From NCBI GenBank assembly GCA_050743625.1, contig JBOGED010000260.1, forward strand, positions 1 through 6,212: a DNA stretch of 6,212 nucleotides, given 5' to 3'. Both the position numbers and the translations under genes were made by a program. Below, in pieces: positions 1 to 5,309 of this stretch. Positions within the stretch are counted from its first letter, which is position 1, and the number at the start of each line of letters is the position of its first letter. The notes under the pieces are model-generated. The model was not told the origin of the DNA and did no database searches. It saw nothing but the letters and a program-made list of their open reading frames with translations. The stretch is from JBOGED01 sp050743625 (GTDB lineage Bacteria; Actinomycetota; Nitriliruptoria; Euzebyales; Egibacteraceae).

Positions 1-2
1 TC

Positions 3-683
3 CTTCAAGTGCTGTACCTGATCTTCAACGAGGGCTACACCGCGACCTCAGGCCGCCACCTGCACCGCGTGGACCTGTCCGCCGAGGCGATCCGGCTCAC
101 CCGAGCCGTCCTGGAACTCGTCCCCGACGACGGTGAGGTGGCCGGGCTGCTGGCGCTCATGCTCCTCACTGACGCCCGCCGCCCGGCGCGGACAGGCCCC
201 GCGGGAGAGCTCATCCCGCTGCCCGAGCAGGACCGCGGCCGCTGGGACTCCGCCGCCATCGCGGAAGGCGTCGCCCTGGTATCGGACGCGCTGACCCGCA
301 CCCGCCTCGGCCCGTACCAGGTACAGGCCGCGATCGCCGCGGTCCACGACGAGGCGGCCAGCGCCGAGGACACCGATTGGCCGCAGATCCTCGCGCTGTA
401 CGAGTTGCTGCTCAGCCTGTCGCCCGGTCCAGCGGTCAGCCTCAACCACGCCGTCGCCGTCGCCATGGTGCACGGCCCGCGTGCCGGGCTGGACCGGCTC
501 GCCACGCTCGACGCCGATGGCGGGCTGGCGGGCCACCACCGGCTCGACGCCGTACGCGCCCACCTGCTGGAGATGGCCGGTGACCTCGGCGAAGCCCGGG
601 CTGCCTACCAGCAGGCCGCAGCCCAAACGCTCAGCGTTCCCGAACAGCGCTACCTCCAGCTCAGGGCAGCAGCATTGCAGTGA
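3..683 (+). CDS. ECF42-type RNA polymerase sigma factor, C-terminal part (5' end outside window)
   Basis: The frame is already open at the left edge (Leu-Gln precede the GTG at position 9), so this is the 3' part of a longer gene and that GTG is not its real start. The motif VLYLIFNEGYTAT near the visible N-terminus is the hallmark linking the sigma-4 region to the long C-terminal extension of ECF42-type (sigma-24/SigJ-like, DUF6596) factors. The rest is alpha-helical and TPR-like: LNHAVAVAMVHGP near residue 145, an AHLLEMAGDLGEARAAY repeat near 185, and the family-like ending EQRYLQLRAAALQ. In the family, the N-terminal part binds core polymerase and promoter DNA, and the extension is needed for activity. 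These genes usually sit beside a YCII/DGPF-domain gene; none is visible here, but the upstream side is cut off. The 3' end looks intact. The sigma-2 and sigma-4 domains cannot be judged. Confidence 0.9.
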   Translation, partial: LQVLYLIFNEGYTATSGRHLHRVDLSAEAIRLTRAVLELVPDDGEVAGLLALMLLTDARRPARTGPAGELIPLPEQDRGRWDSAAIAEGVALVSDALTRTRLGPYQVQAAIAAVHDEAASAEDTDWPQILALYELLLSLSPGPAVSLNHAVAVAMVHGPRAGLDRLATLDADGGLAGHHRLDAVRAHLLEMAGDLGEARAAYQQAAAQTLSVPEQRYLQLRAAALQ

Positions 684-1013
684 TCGCACGCGGCCGATCC
701 GATGACGCGGCGTCTTCACACGCACAAAAAGAAACAATACCTAAGCTGCTGGGCGTAAATAATATGCTGATTTGTCATGTTCGGAAGATCGCTGGGGAAG
801 GGGCGGGGCGGGTGTGCGATCGCGGGCAGCATGCGCCCAAGGCGCACATCGCACCAGCAACCGCGCGCGACACGGGCCGCATAGGCGGTGGTGGTTGCCC
901 CCCAACTCGGGGAAGTCAGTGCGGGGCGTGGGCCTTGATCTGCCGACAGCGGGCTTCGCAGAATAGGACGTTTGGGAGAGATGTCCTCCGGCGCGGGCGC
1001 CAAGGTCGGCGAG
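684..1013. other. Convergent intergenic region without a convincing gene
   Basis: This lies between the 3' end of the sigma-factor gene (plus) and the 3' end of the TfoX-like gene (minus), so terminators are expected from both sides. It contains an AT-rich patch at about 716-782, a nested hairpin at 814-854, and two small inverted repeats: AGGAC/GTCCT at 965-969/983-987 and GGCG/CGCC at 990-993/998-1001. The last two lie just downstream of the minus-strand stop codon. Open frames exist on both strands, but they lack ribosome sites, family motifs and plausible composition. Confidence 0.6.
814..854. terminator. Nested inverted repeat, possible terminator of the sigma-factor gene
   Basis: An outer 7-bp stem, GTGCGAT at 814-820 with ATCGCAC at 848-854, encloses an inner 6-bp stem, TGCGCC at 832-837 with GGCGCA at 841-846, closed by a CAA loop. 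Both stems are perfect. No T-run follows on the plus strand, so a classical intrinsic terminator is not shown, although actinobacterial terminators often lack one. The site is about 130 bases after the sigma-factor stop codon. It could instead be a protein-binding site or a structured RNA element. Confidence 0.35.
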
Positions 1014-1391
1014 TCAGCGGCGTCGTGGTGGGTGGGCGACGAAGTCCAGCGCCTCGCGGGCGAGTGCCAGCCAGCTGTCTTCATCGAGGATGTCCTGGGT
1101 GTCGTTTGGCACTTTCACCCATTGGCGCATGGGGATGGTCTTGCCGGCGGTGAACGGGGCGCCGGCGCCGTCGTTGATCAGGGCTTGAACCCGGTGTTGG
1201 GGCAGTTTCACCACGAGCTGGCCGCGACTGAGCATCGCGAAGATTGAGCCGTTGACCTTGAGTGCGGCCGAGCCGAATCCGCGGCCTCCGGGCTCGTCCG
1301 GGCTGCTCACGCCAGGGTGGTCGGCGAAGGCCGCCACGAGCGTGGCGAACCGCCGCTGCGGCGCGATGTCCTCGGGCGGCGGGTGAGGCAT
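1014..1391 (-). CDS. TfoX N-terminal-domain-like (TfoX/Sxy family) small protein
   Basis: This is a 125-residue protein. The core GFGSAALKVNGSIFAML followed by LVVKLPQHRVQALINDG, a central FTAGK and MRQWVKVP matches the layout of the TfoX N-terminal domain (MmcQ/YjbR-like alpha/beta fold). A C-terminal helix (WLALAREALDFV) follows. Single-domain actinobacterial members have no established function, and the name does not imply a role in competence. The ATG at 1391 was chosen because AAGGGA lies 6 bases upstream and a good promoter lies just beyond; a longer frame reaches to 1463 but would run through that promoter. The gene is divergent from the TIGR03086-ArsR-SRPBCC operon and shares a 110-bp control region with it. 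No signal peptide or membrane segment is seen. Confidence 0.75.
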   Translation of the reverse strand: MPHPPPEDIAPQRRFATLVAAFADHPGVSSPDEPGGRGFGSAALKVNGSIFAMLSRGQLVVKLPQHRVQALINDGAGAPFTAGKTIPMRQWVKVPNDTQDILDEDSWLALAREALDFVAHPPRRR

Positions 1392-1397
1392 CGTCGA

Positions 1398-1404
1398 TCC
1401 CTTC
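1398..1404 (-). promoter_or_regulatory. Ribosome binding site deciding the TfoX-like start
   Basis: On the minus strand GAAGGGA ends 6 bases before the ATG at 1391. It supports that start over the upstream in-frame candidates. Confidence 0.55.
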
Positions 1405-1434
1405 GGTGACGGCGAACCCATCGAGGCAATGACA

Positions 1435-1463
1435 ACCCTATCCACAAGGCGAGACTTGTGCAA
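1435..1463 (-). promoter_or_regulatory. Predicted housekeeping-type promoter for the TfoX-like gene
   Basis: On the minus strand, TTGCAC (1463-1458) and TAGGGT (1440-1435) are separated by exactly 17 bases, a good match to actinobacterial primary-sigma promoters (TTGACA / TAnnnT with TAGGGT-like -10 boxes). The predicted start near 1428 gives a leader of roughly 37 bases. The -35 box and spacer overlap the tandem inverted repeats, so a bound repressor would block it. Confidence 0.5.
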
Positions 1464-1477
1464 GGATGGGCTTGTAC
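1443..1477. promoter_or_regulatory. Two tandem CAAG-N6-CTTG inverted repeats, candidate operators
   Basis: The first unit is CACAAG-GCGAGA-CTTGTG (1443-1460), with perfect 6-bp arms. The second is GTGCAAG-GATGGG-CTTGTAC (1458-1477), with six of seven arm positions pairing. Their CAAG-N6-CTTG cores at 1445-1458 and 1461-1474 are offset by 16 bp. They lie in the divergent promoter region of an operon encoding an ArsR-type repressor, which is where an autoregulatory operator is expected. Binding itself is inferred. Confidence 0.5.
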
Positions 1478-1489
1478 GTTGTGGCTGAT

Positions 1490-1495
1490 GGAGGG
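1490..1495 (+). promoter_or_regulatory. Ribosome binding site of the TIGR03086-type gene
   Basis: GGAGGG lies 6 bases before the ATG at 1502. It favours that start over the in-frame ATG at 1466, which has no such site and would run through the operator region. Confidence 0.7.
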
Positions 1496-1501
1496 ATAGG
1501 C

Positions 1502-2071
1502 ATGGACATCATCAAACTACTGGATGTCGGGTTCGACTGGACCGGGCGGCGGGTCGCCGCGGTACGGCCAGAGCACTGGCCGCTGGATACGCCGTGCGAC
1601 GAGTGGACTGTGCGGCAGCTGCTCAACCACATGCTGGGGGCGATGGATGTGATCACCAGCACGGTGGCGGGGCAGGCATGGCCGGAGGGGGTGAACGCCC
1701 AGACGCTGGCCGAGACCGATCGAATCGGCCGAGATCCGGCGGCCGCGTTCGCTGAGATCGCGCAGCGCGCCCTGGCGGTGTGGCACACCCCGGGCGTGCT
1801 CGAGCGCACCTGTGGTCTGCGCGGCGTACCGACACCAGCAATCACTGCGGCCCAGTTAAGCCTGACCGACGCGGTAGTGCACGGTTGGGACATCGCGCAA
1901 GCCACCGGAGAGAACGCCGACATACCGGACGAGCTCGCCGAACCATTGCTGGACATCGACAGGACGCTCATTCACGAGGGGCTGCGGGGTACCGTGTTCG
2001 CCGACGAGGTGCATATCGAGGTCGGCTCGGCGTCTGATCGGCTGGTGGCCTTCCTCGGCCGTACCCCATGA
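1502..2071 (+). CDS. TIGR03086-family protein (DinB/mycothiol-dependent maleylpyruvate isomerase-like)
   Basis: This is a 189-residue protein. The N-terminal helix pair with DEWTVRQLLNHMLGAMDVI (His43) and the later VVHGWDIAQATGE (His127, Asp130) are the conserved metal-site regions of the MDMPI_N/DinB-like four-helix bundle, and DRLVAFLGRTP is the usual TIGR03086 ending. Well-studied relatives are metal-dependent thiol transferases or isomerases that use mycothiol; the substrate of this subfamily is not known, so no reaction is assigned. It is the first gene of an operon. Its stop codon overlaps the ArsR start as ATGA (2068-2071), implying translational coupling. The protein is probably cytoplasmic, with no signal peptide or membrane segment. 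Length and both ends look intact. Confidence 0.85.
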   Translation: MDIIKLLDVGFDWTGRRVAAVRPEHWPLDTPCDEWTVRQLLNHMLGAMDVITSTVAGQAWPEGVNAQTLAETDRIGRDPAAAFAEIAQRALAVWHTPGVLERTCGLRGVPTPAITAAQLSLTDAVVHGWDIAQATGENADIPDELAEPLLDIDRTLIHEGLRGTVFADEVHIEVGSASDRLVAFLGRTP

Positions 2072-2418
2072 GCACCACCGCACAGCACCTCGACCGAGCG
2101 CTGCGGGCGTTGGCCGAGCCTAATCGTCGAGTGATCCTGGGGTTGGTGCGTGACAGGCCATGCGCGGTGGGGGAGATTGCCGAGCAGGTCGGGCTGACCC
2201 AGCAGGCGGTGTCCCAGCATCTGCGCGCGTTGCGCGACGCGGGTCTGCTCACCGAGCGGCGCGAGGGCACTCGACACCTGTTCATGGTGCGCCCGGACGG
2301 GTTCAGTGTCGTGCGGGAGTTCCTCGACCAGTTCTGGCCAACCCACCTGGCCGCGCTGAAACAGGCCGCCGAGGCCGCCGCCCACCACACCAGCCGGGAC
2401 GAGCCAGCCGATGGCTGA
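2068..2418 (+). CDS. ArsR-family winged-helix transcriptional repressor
   Basis: This is a 116-residue protein. ALRALAEPNRRVILGLV (11-27) is the typical ArsR opening helix. The helix-turn-helix spans about 33-57 (VGEIAEQVGLTQQAVSQHLRAL, given here as position and key residues Gln45, Gln46, Ser49, His51). It is followed by LRDAGLLTERREGTRHLF, the wing region. No cysteine cluster for metal sensing is visible, only Cys32. This fits the ArsR subgroup paired with AHSA1/SRPBCC proteins rather than a metal sensor. The start ATG overlaps the previous stop and has no ribosome site of its own, so translation is probably coupled. The downstream SRPBCC gene overlaps it by 8 bases. It probably represses its own operon through the palindromes at 1443-1477; the ligand is unknown. 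Confidence 0.9.
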   Translation: MSTTAQHLDRALRALAEPNRRVILGLVRDRPCAVGEIAEQVGLTQQAVSQHLRALRDAGLLTERREGTRHLFMVRPDGFSVVREFLDQFWPTHLAALKQAAEAAAHHTSRDEPADG

Positions 2419-2851
2419 CTATACGACCTCGATCGACATCGCGGCCCCGCCGGAGATCGTGTTCGAGCATCTGATCACCGCCGAGCGCATGGTGTGCTGG
2501 ATGGGACAACACGCCGAGCTGCACCCCGCCCCGGGTGGTGGCTTCGCCGTGGACATCAACGGAACCCCAGTCCGCGGTCACTATCTGGAGCTCGACCCAC
2601 CTCACCGTGTGGTCGTGTCCTGGGGCATGGCCGGCAACGCCGAGCTGCCACCCGGCGCCACTCGCGTGGAGTTCACCCTCACCGCCACTGAAAACGGCAC
2701 TCGGCTCGAACTGGTTCACCGTGGGCTCACCGAACCGTGGGCATCCGGGCACGCTACGGGCTGGGCGCACTACCTGACCCGGCTCCAGCTGGCGGCCACC
2801 GGGACCGATCCTGGTGTGGACATGTTCGCCCGATCGGGCGATCGTGACTGA
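2411..2851 (+). CDS. AHSA1-type SRPBCC (START-like) domain protein
   Basis: This is a 146-residue protein. It opens with the strand-helix pattern YTTSIDIAAPPEIVFEHLI, then has ERMVCWMG, HPAPGGGFAVDING, PPHRVVVSWG, TRVEFTLTA and LELVHRGL, ending in the long C-terminal helix with GHATGWAHYLTRLQLAA. That order is characteristic of the bacterial AHSA1/CalC-like branch of the helix-grip SRPBCC superfamily, which forms a deep hydrophobic cavity. Despite the name, bacterial members are not shown to activate Hsp90. The gene starts inside the end of the ArsR gene (8-bp overlap) and has no clear ribosome site, so it is probably translationally coupled. ArsR-SRPBCC pairs are very common in actinomycetes. 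The cavity ligand may be the signal of the system, but that is inference. Confidence 0.9.
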   Translation: MADYTTSIDIAAPPEIVFEHLITAERMVCWMGQHAELHPAPGGGFAVDINGTPVRGHYLELDPPHRVVVSWGMAGNAELPPGATRVEFTLTATENGTRLELVHRGLTEPWASGHATGWAHYLTRLQLAATGTDPGVDMFARSGDRD

Positions 2852-2960
2852 TTGACATGCTTGAGTCCGGGCTTGTCTCCGGCGTGGAGATGACCCGGTT
2901 CAGGATGATGAAGCGCTGCGGGTGCTCGAAGAGGCGGGCCTGATCACCAGCCGCCGCTCG
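2852..2960 (+). other. Short non-coding stretch with a possible ArsR-like C-terminal scrap
   Basis: Between the SRPBCC stop and the start of transposase similarity, one plus-strand frame (about 2898-2957) reads EALRVLEEAGLITSRR. This resembles the recognition-helix exit and wing start of an ArsR or similar winged-helix protein. It stops where the transposase similarity begins (near 2961), as a truncated gene would at a rearrangement junction. It has no start, no complete domain and no ribosome site. A chance resemblance remains possible because the stretch is short. Confidence 0.3.
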
Positions 2961-3520
2961 GACCTCCACCACCTCCAACAGTTCGGTGGCCGCAGTGCCG
3001 CCGACGAACCGCACCGCGTCCAGCACGTGCGGGGTAAACTGCCGCAACGCGTACGAGCCGTCCAACGCGGCCAAATGCCCGTGATCACGCGGCAACTGCG
3101 GCAGAGCAGTAGCCTGCGCGGCACGCAGCCGTTCCCACCCCATCTTCTCCCCGCGGATCAGCCCGCCGACCTGCTCGTCCGGGATGCCGGGGTCAGCGAC
3201 GACTCCAGCGACGTCGGCGTCCGCCACCCCAAATACCGCGCCGCCAGCCGAAGATGCTCCGTCCGCGTCTTCACCCGCCGCCCGTACGACCGGATCGCGT
3301 CCGGATCAACCCCCAGCCGCTCCACCGCCGCCCGCGGCGCGGACGCCACGTCATCCGGCACGAACCCCAAAGCCGGTCGGCTGGGCCCCCGGCCCCGCCC
3401 AGGATCCACGAACGCCACATCCGCCGGGGTTAACGTGAAGAACCGGAACAGCTCCCGCCCGATCTCCGGGAACCTCCGCAGCGCCTCCAGTTCCTCGTCC
3501 GCGAACACGCTCGTGGCCAC
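2961..3520 (-). pseudogene. Tn3-family transposase remnant (N-terminal DUF4158 part plus a middle piece, frameshifted)
   Basis: The minus-strand frame from GTG 3520 opens with VFADEELEALRRFPEIG, then FRFFTLTPADVAFVDPGRG, LGFVPDDV and RTEHLRLAARYLGWRTPTSLE. This is the N-terminal DUF4158 region of Tn3-type transposases. After the SLE near 3205 the similarity jumps to another frame with VADPGIPDEQVGG, GWERLRAAQA, LPRDHGHLAALDGSY, LRQFTPHVLDAVRF and GGTAATELLE, a region that lies several hundred residues into a full protein of about 1000 residues. Similarity ends at about 2961, before the catalytic DDE domain. The remnant therefore has a large internal deletion with a frame change, a lost 3' half, and smaller losses (after GRGRGP, and before LGVDPD). 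The start is intact, with GGAGGT 5 bases upstream, so a short fragment could still be made, but it cannot transpose. Confidence 0.85.
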
Positions 3521-3525
3521 ACAAC

Positions 3526-3531
3526 ACCTCC
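3526..3531 (-). promoter_or_regulatory. Ribosome binding site of the transposase remnant
   Basis: On the minus strand GGAGGT sits 5 bases before the GTG at 3520. This marks the authentic start of the dead transposase and shows that its 5' end is preserved. Confidence 0.6.
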
Positions 3532-3570
3532 AGCCAGCAACCCGAAGATCCCCAGCTCAGGAGCCTACCG

Positions 3571-3608
3571 AGGCATATCCGCCCGATTTTCGGCGAGTAC
3601 TGCGACCC
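3571..3608 (-). repeat. Candidate terminal inverted repeat of the Tn3-like element
   Basis: Read on the minus strand from 3608, the sequence begins GGGTCGCAGTACTCGCCGAA and continues AAATCGGGCGG. The GGG(G)TCG...C-GAAAA...CGG layout and the position upstream of the transposase start recall the 38-bp ends of Tn3-family elements (compare Tn21, which starts GGGGTCGTCTCAGAAAACGG). The oxidoreductase remnant starts at its outer edge, which supports 3608/3609 as the insertion boundary. The partner repeat is not in the window. The inner limit is set only by the usual 38-bp length. Confidence 0.5.
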
Positions 3609-4188
3609 GGAGATGGCCGCATGGGGCGCCCAGCACGGGATCGGCTACCTCGACGGCGCGATCATGACCCCGACCGAGACCATCGGCGGGCCGGCGGCTG
3701 TCGTCCTTTACCGTGGGCCGGAGGGCCGTCTACCAGACACATCAACCGACGCTCGCGAGCTTGGGCGGCACCGCCACGTACCTTGGCGCGGACCCCAGCC
3801 GGGCGGCGGCGCAAGACGTGGCCCGGCTCGACCTCTTCTGGACCTCCATGAACTGCAGCGTCCGCCTTCGCTGGCCGGCGCGGAGCGCATCGCGGCGAAG
3901 GACCTCGCTTCGTTCGCCAAGGGGATCGGCGACCCGCTGCCCGGCATCATCGCCGGGTTCGTGTCCCAGGTCGACGGCCGCGACTACCCGGGCCGACCAG
4001 TCCACTATCGTGTCGGCCCGCGGCGGGTATGGAGCGCATCATTCACGCCGCCCCAGACCCACGGCATCGACACCAGCGTGCTCAGCGCCGCCGTGGCCAT
4101 CGCCCAGCGGGCCATCGACGCCGGCCATGGCTCCGATGGCTTCACCCGCCTCGCCGAGGTTCTCCGCAAGTCGCCACCCGCACAATGA
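3609..4188 (+). pseudogene. Imine-reductase-like NAD(P)-dependent oxidoreductase remnant, truncated and frameshifted
   Basis: The protein can be followed through all three plus frames. Frame 1 reads MAAWGAQHGIGYLDGAIM, TPTETIGGPAAVVLYRGPE; frame 2 from about 3725 reads AVYQTHQPTLASLGGTATYL, GADPSRAAAQDVARLDLFWT, SMN; a short frame-3 piece reads AASAF; frame 1 from 3871 reads LAGAERIAAKDLASFAKGIG and IIAGFVSQVDGRDYPG; frame 2 near 3995 reads DQSTIVSAR; frame 3 near 4026 reads MERIIHAA; frame 1 from 4054 reads QTHGIDTSVLSAAVAIAQRA to DGFTRLAEVLRKSPPAQ and a natural stop. This order matches the 6-phosphogluconate dehydrogenase-like/imine reductase family (about 290 residues). The N-terminal NADP-binding Rossmann domain (about 100 residues) is missing, cut at the Tn3 boundary. 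The gene is dead unless the shifts are sequencing errors. Confidence 0.85.
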
Positions 4189-4217
4189 CCGGGAGGTGCT
4201 GACGGTCATCCCCGGTC
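4187..4217. terminator. Inverted repeat between convergent genes, weak terminator candidate
   Basis: GACCGGG at 4187-4193 pairs perfectly with CCCGGTC at 4211-4217 around a 17-base loop. It fills the 29-bp gap between the oxidoreductase remnant (plus) and the metallo-hydrolase gene (minus), where a bidirectional terminator would be useful. There is no T-run on either side and the loop is long, so the assignment is tentative. Confidence 0.3.
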
Positions 4218-5270
4218 TCATCCCCCGGTCAGCTCGAACCGGGTGCCGACGCTGTTGGGGACGAACGCGTCGGGCAGCGCTGCCGCCAGGGCGTGCTGGG
4301 CTCTCCAGCCGGTGCAGTGAGCCGGGACGACGACCTCTGGGGCCAGTGACACCATCGCGTCGACGGTGGGCGGGATGACCCTTTCGAACATCGGCCCGCC
4401 GAGATGGAAGCCCCCGATCGCGGCATAGATCCGGTCGACACCGACGAGCCGGCGGGCGTAGCGCAGGATGTTGACAATCCCCGCATGCCCGCAGCCGGTG
4501 AGCACGACGAGCCCCCTCCCCGCCACGTTGGCGATCAGGGCCTGGTCGTCGAGGATCAACGGGTCGTCCTCCCAGCGACCGTTGCGCCTGGCCTGGTGAC
4601 CCCGGAAACCAGTCTCGAACACACTGGTGCGGTCCACCTCGCCCGTTACCAGGAGGGATCGGTCGAGCAGGAACGAGGGCTCGGGCCGCTCGATGATGTC
4701 GAACCCGGCCTCCACCAGCGCCCGCCGGCTAGTGGATGGAATCTCGACGGGATCCTGGCCAGGGAAGTTGACACGGCGGCGCGTCCAGAACTCGGGGTGG
4801 ATGACGACTGGCATGCCGACGCTGCCGCCCACCGCGTGGATAAAGCCGTTCAGGCCCGTGGTGTGGTCGAAGTGGCCGTGGCTCAAGACCACGAGGTCAA
4901 CATCACGGGGCGATAGCTCCAGGCGCCGCATGTTCCCGACCAGCCCGTCGGGCGAGAGCCCCGCGTCGAACAGCACCCGCCACACACGCTTACCCTTCGT
5001 GATGGTGACCAGCGCCGAGTAGCCGTGCTCCGCCTGTAGCGCGTCAACACCCTTGCCCCCTTCGAGGATCTCGGCTGGCGTCGCCGGCCACTTCCCGAGC
5101 GGGTACCGCTTGGCCGGTCCCTGATTGACCAGGCTGACGTCGCTGACGTTGTCGACCAGAGTGGTGACCTCGATCCGGTCGACCGGCTCCAGGGGCAGCG
5201 GCTCAGCGAACTCCTCGACTGGAGCACCCGCCAGGGCGGGACTGACCAGACGCGCGCCATCCACACACAT
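4218..5270 (-). CDS. Metallo-beta-lactamase-fold hydrolase, COG1237 type
   Basis: This is a 350-residue protein. The zinc motif LSHGHFDHTTGL gives His131, His133, Asp135 and His136. VLTGCGHAGIVNIL (His262), GGFHLGGP (His289) and VPAHCTGW (His318) follow in the order typical of COG1237 proteins, the branch containing archaeal 7,8-dihydropterin-6-methyl-4-(ribofuranosyl)aminobenzene 5'-phosphate synthase-like enzymes. The early TTLVDN and VLFDAGLSPDGLVGN are also typical. All metal ligands appear present, so an active metallo-hydrolase is likely, but most bacterial members have no known substrate and a methanopterin role is not implied. The ATG at 5270 is supported by GGAGGG 7 bases upstream. 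There is no signal peptide. The gene lies 39 bases downstream of the next gene on the same strand and is probably co-transcribed with it. Confidence 0.88.
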   Translation of the reverse strand: MCVDGARLVSPALAGAPVEEFAEPLPLEPVDRIEVTTLVDNVSDVSLVNQGPAKRYPLGKWPATPAEILEGGKGVDALQAEHGYSALVTITKGKRVWRVLFDAGLSPDGLVGNMRRLELSPRDVDLVVLSHGHFDHTTGLNGFIHAVGGSVGMPVVIHPEFWTRRRVNFPGQDPVEIPSTSRRALVEAGFDIIERPEPSFLLDRSLLVTGEVDRTSVFETGFRGHQARRNGRWEDDPLILDDQALIANVAGRGLVVLTGCGHAGIVNILRYARRLVGVDRIYAAIGGFHLGGPMFERVIPPTVDAMVSLAPEVVVPAHCTGWRAQHALAAALPDAFVPNSVGTRFELTGG

Positions 5271-5277
5271 GGCGACT

Positions 5278-5283
5278 CCCTCC
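5278..5283 (-). promoter_or_regulatory. Ribosome binding site of the metallo-hydrolase gene
   Basis: On the minus strand GGAGGG lies 7 bases before the ATG at 5270, in the 39-bp gap after the upstream gene's stop codon. It supports this start and independent translation within a shared transcript. Confidence 0.65.
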
Positions 5284-5309
5284 GACGTTCGCGGTACGTA
5301 CGCCGTAGG

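Larger units (their letters stand above)
2961..3608 (-). mobile_element. Decayed Tn3-family element remnant
   Basis: The remnant consists of the truncated transposase, its leader and one candidate terminal repeat. The far end, the rest of the transposase and any resolvase or res site are missing. Its outer edge abuts the oxidoreductase pseudogene, and its inner, deleted edge abuts the possible ArsR-like scrap. Confidence 0.7.

Noticed and set aside
716..1084. A 122-codon minus-strand frame
   Set aside because: It overlaps the 3' end of the TfoX-like gene in another frame, runs through the hairpins and the AT-rich patch, and shows no motif.
680..1153. A 157-codon plus-strand frame after the sigma-factor gene
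   Set aside because: It overlaps the sigma-factor stop and the TfoX-like gene on the other strand, has no ribosome site, and its composition is Arg/Gly-rich without recognisable motifs.
1456..1501. A plus-strand promoter for the TIGR03086 operon (TTGTGC or TTGTAC as -35 box)
   Set aside because: No -10 box with acceptable spacing upstream of the ribosome site was found. The promoter is probably in this region but cannot be placed.
2922..3851. A 309-codon open frame on the plus strand
   Set aside because: It runs antisense to the recognisable transposase remnant and out of frame with the oxidoreductase remnant. Its translation is Arg/Pro/Ser-rich with no family motif and no ribosome site.
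4404..4916. A 170-codon plus-strand frame
   Set aside because: It is the antisense shadow of the metallo-hydrolase gene, whose motifs are unmistakable on the minus strand.
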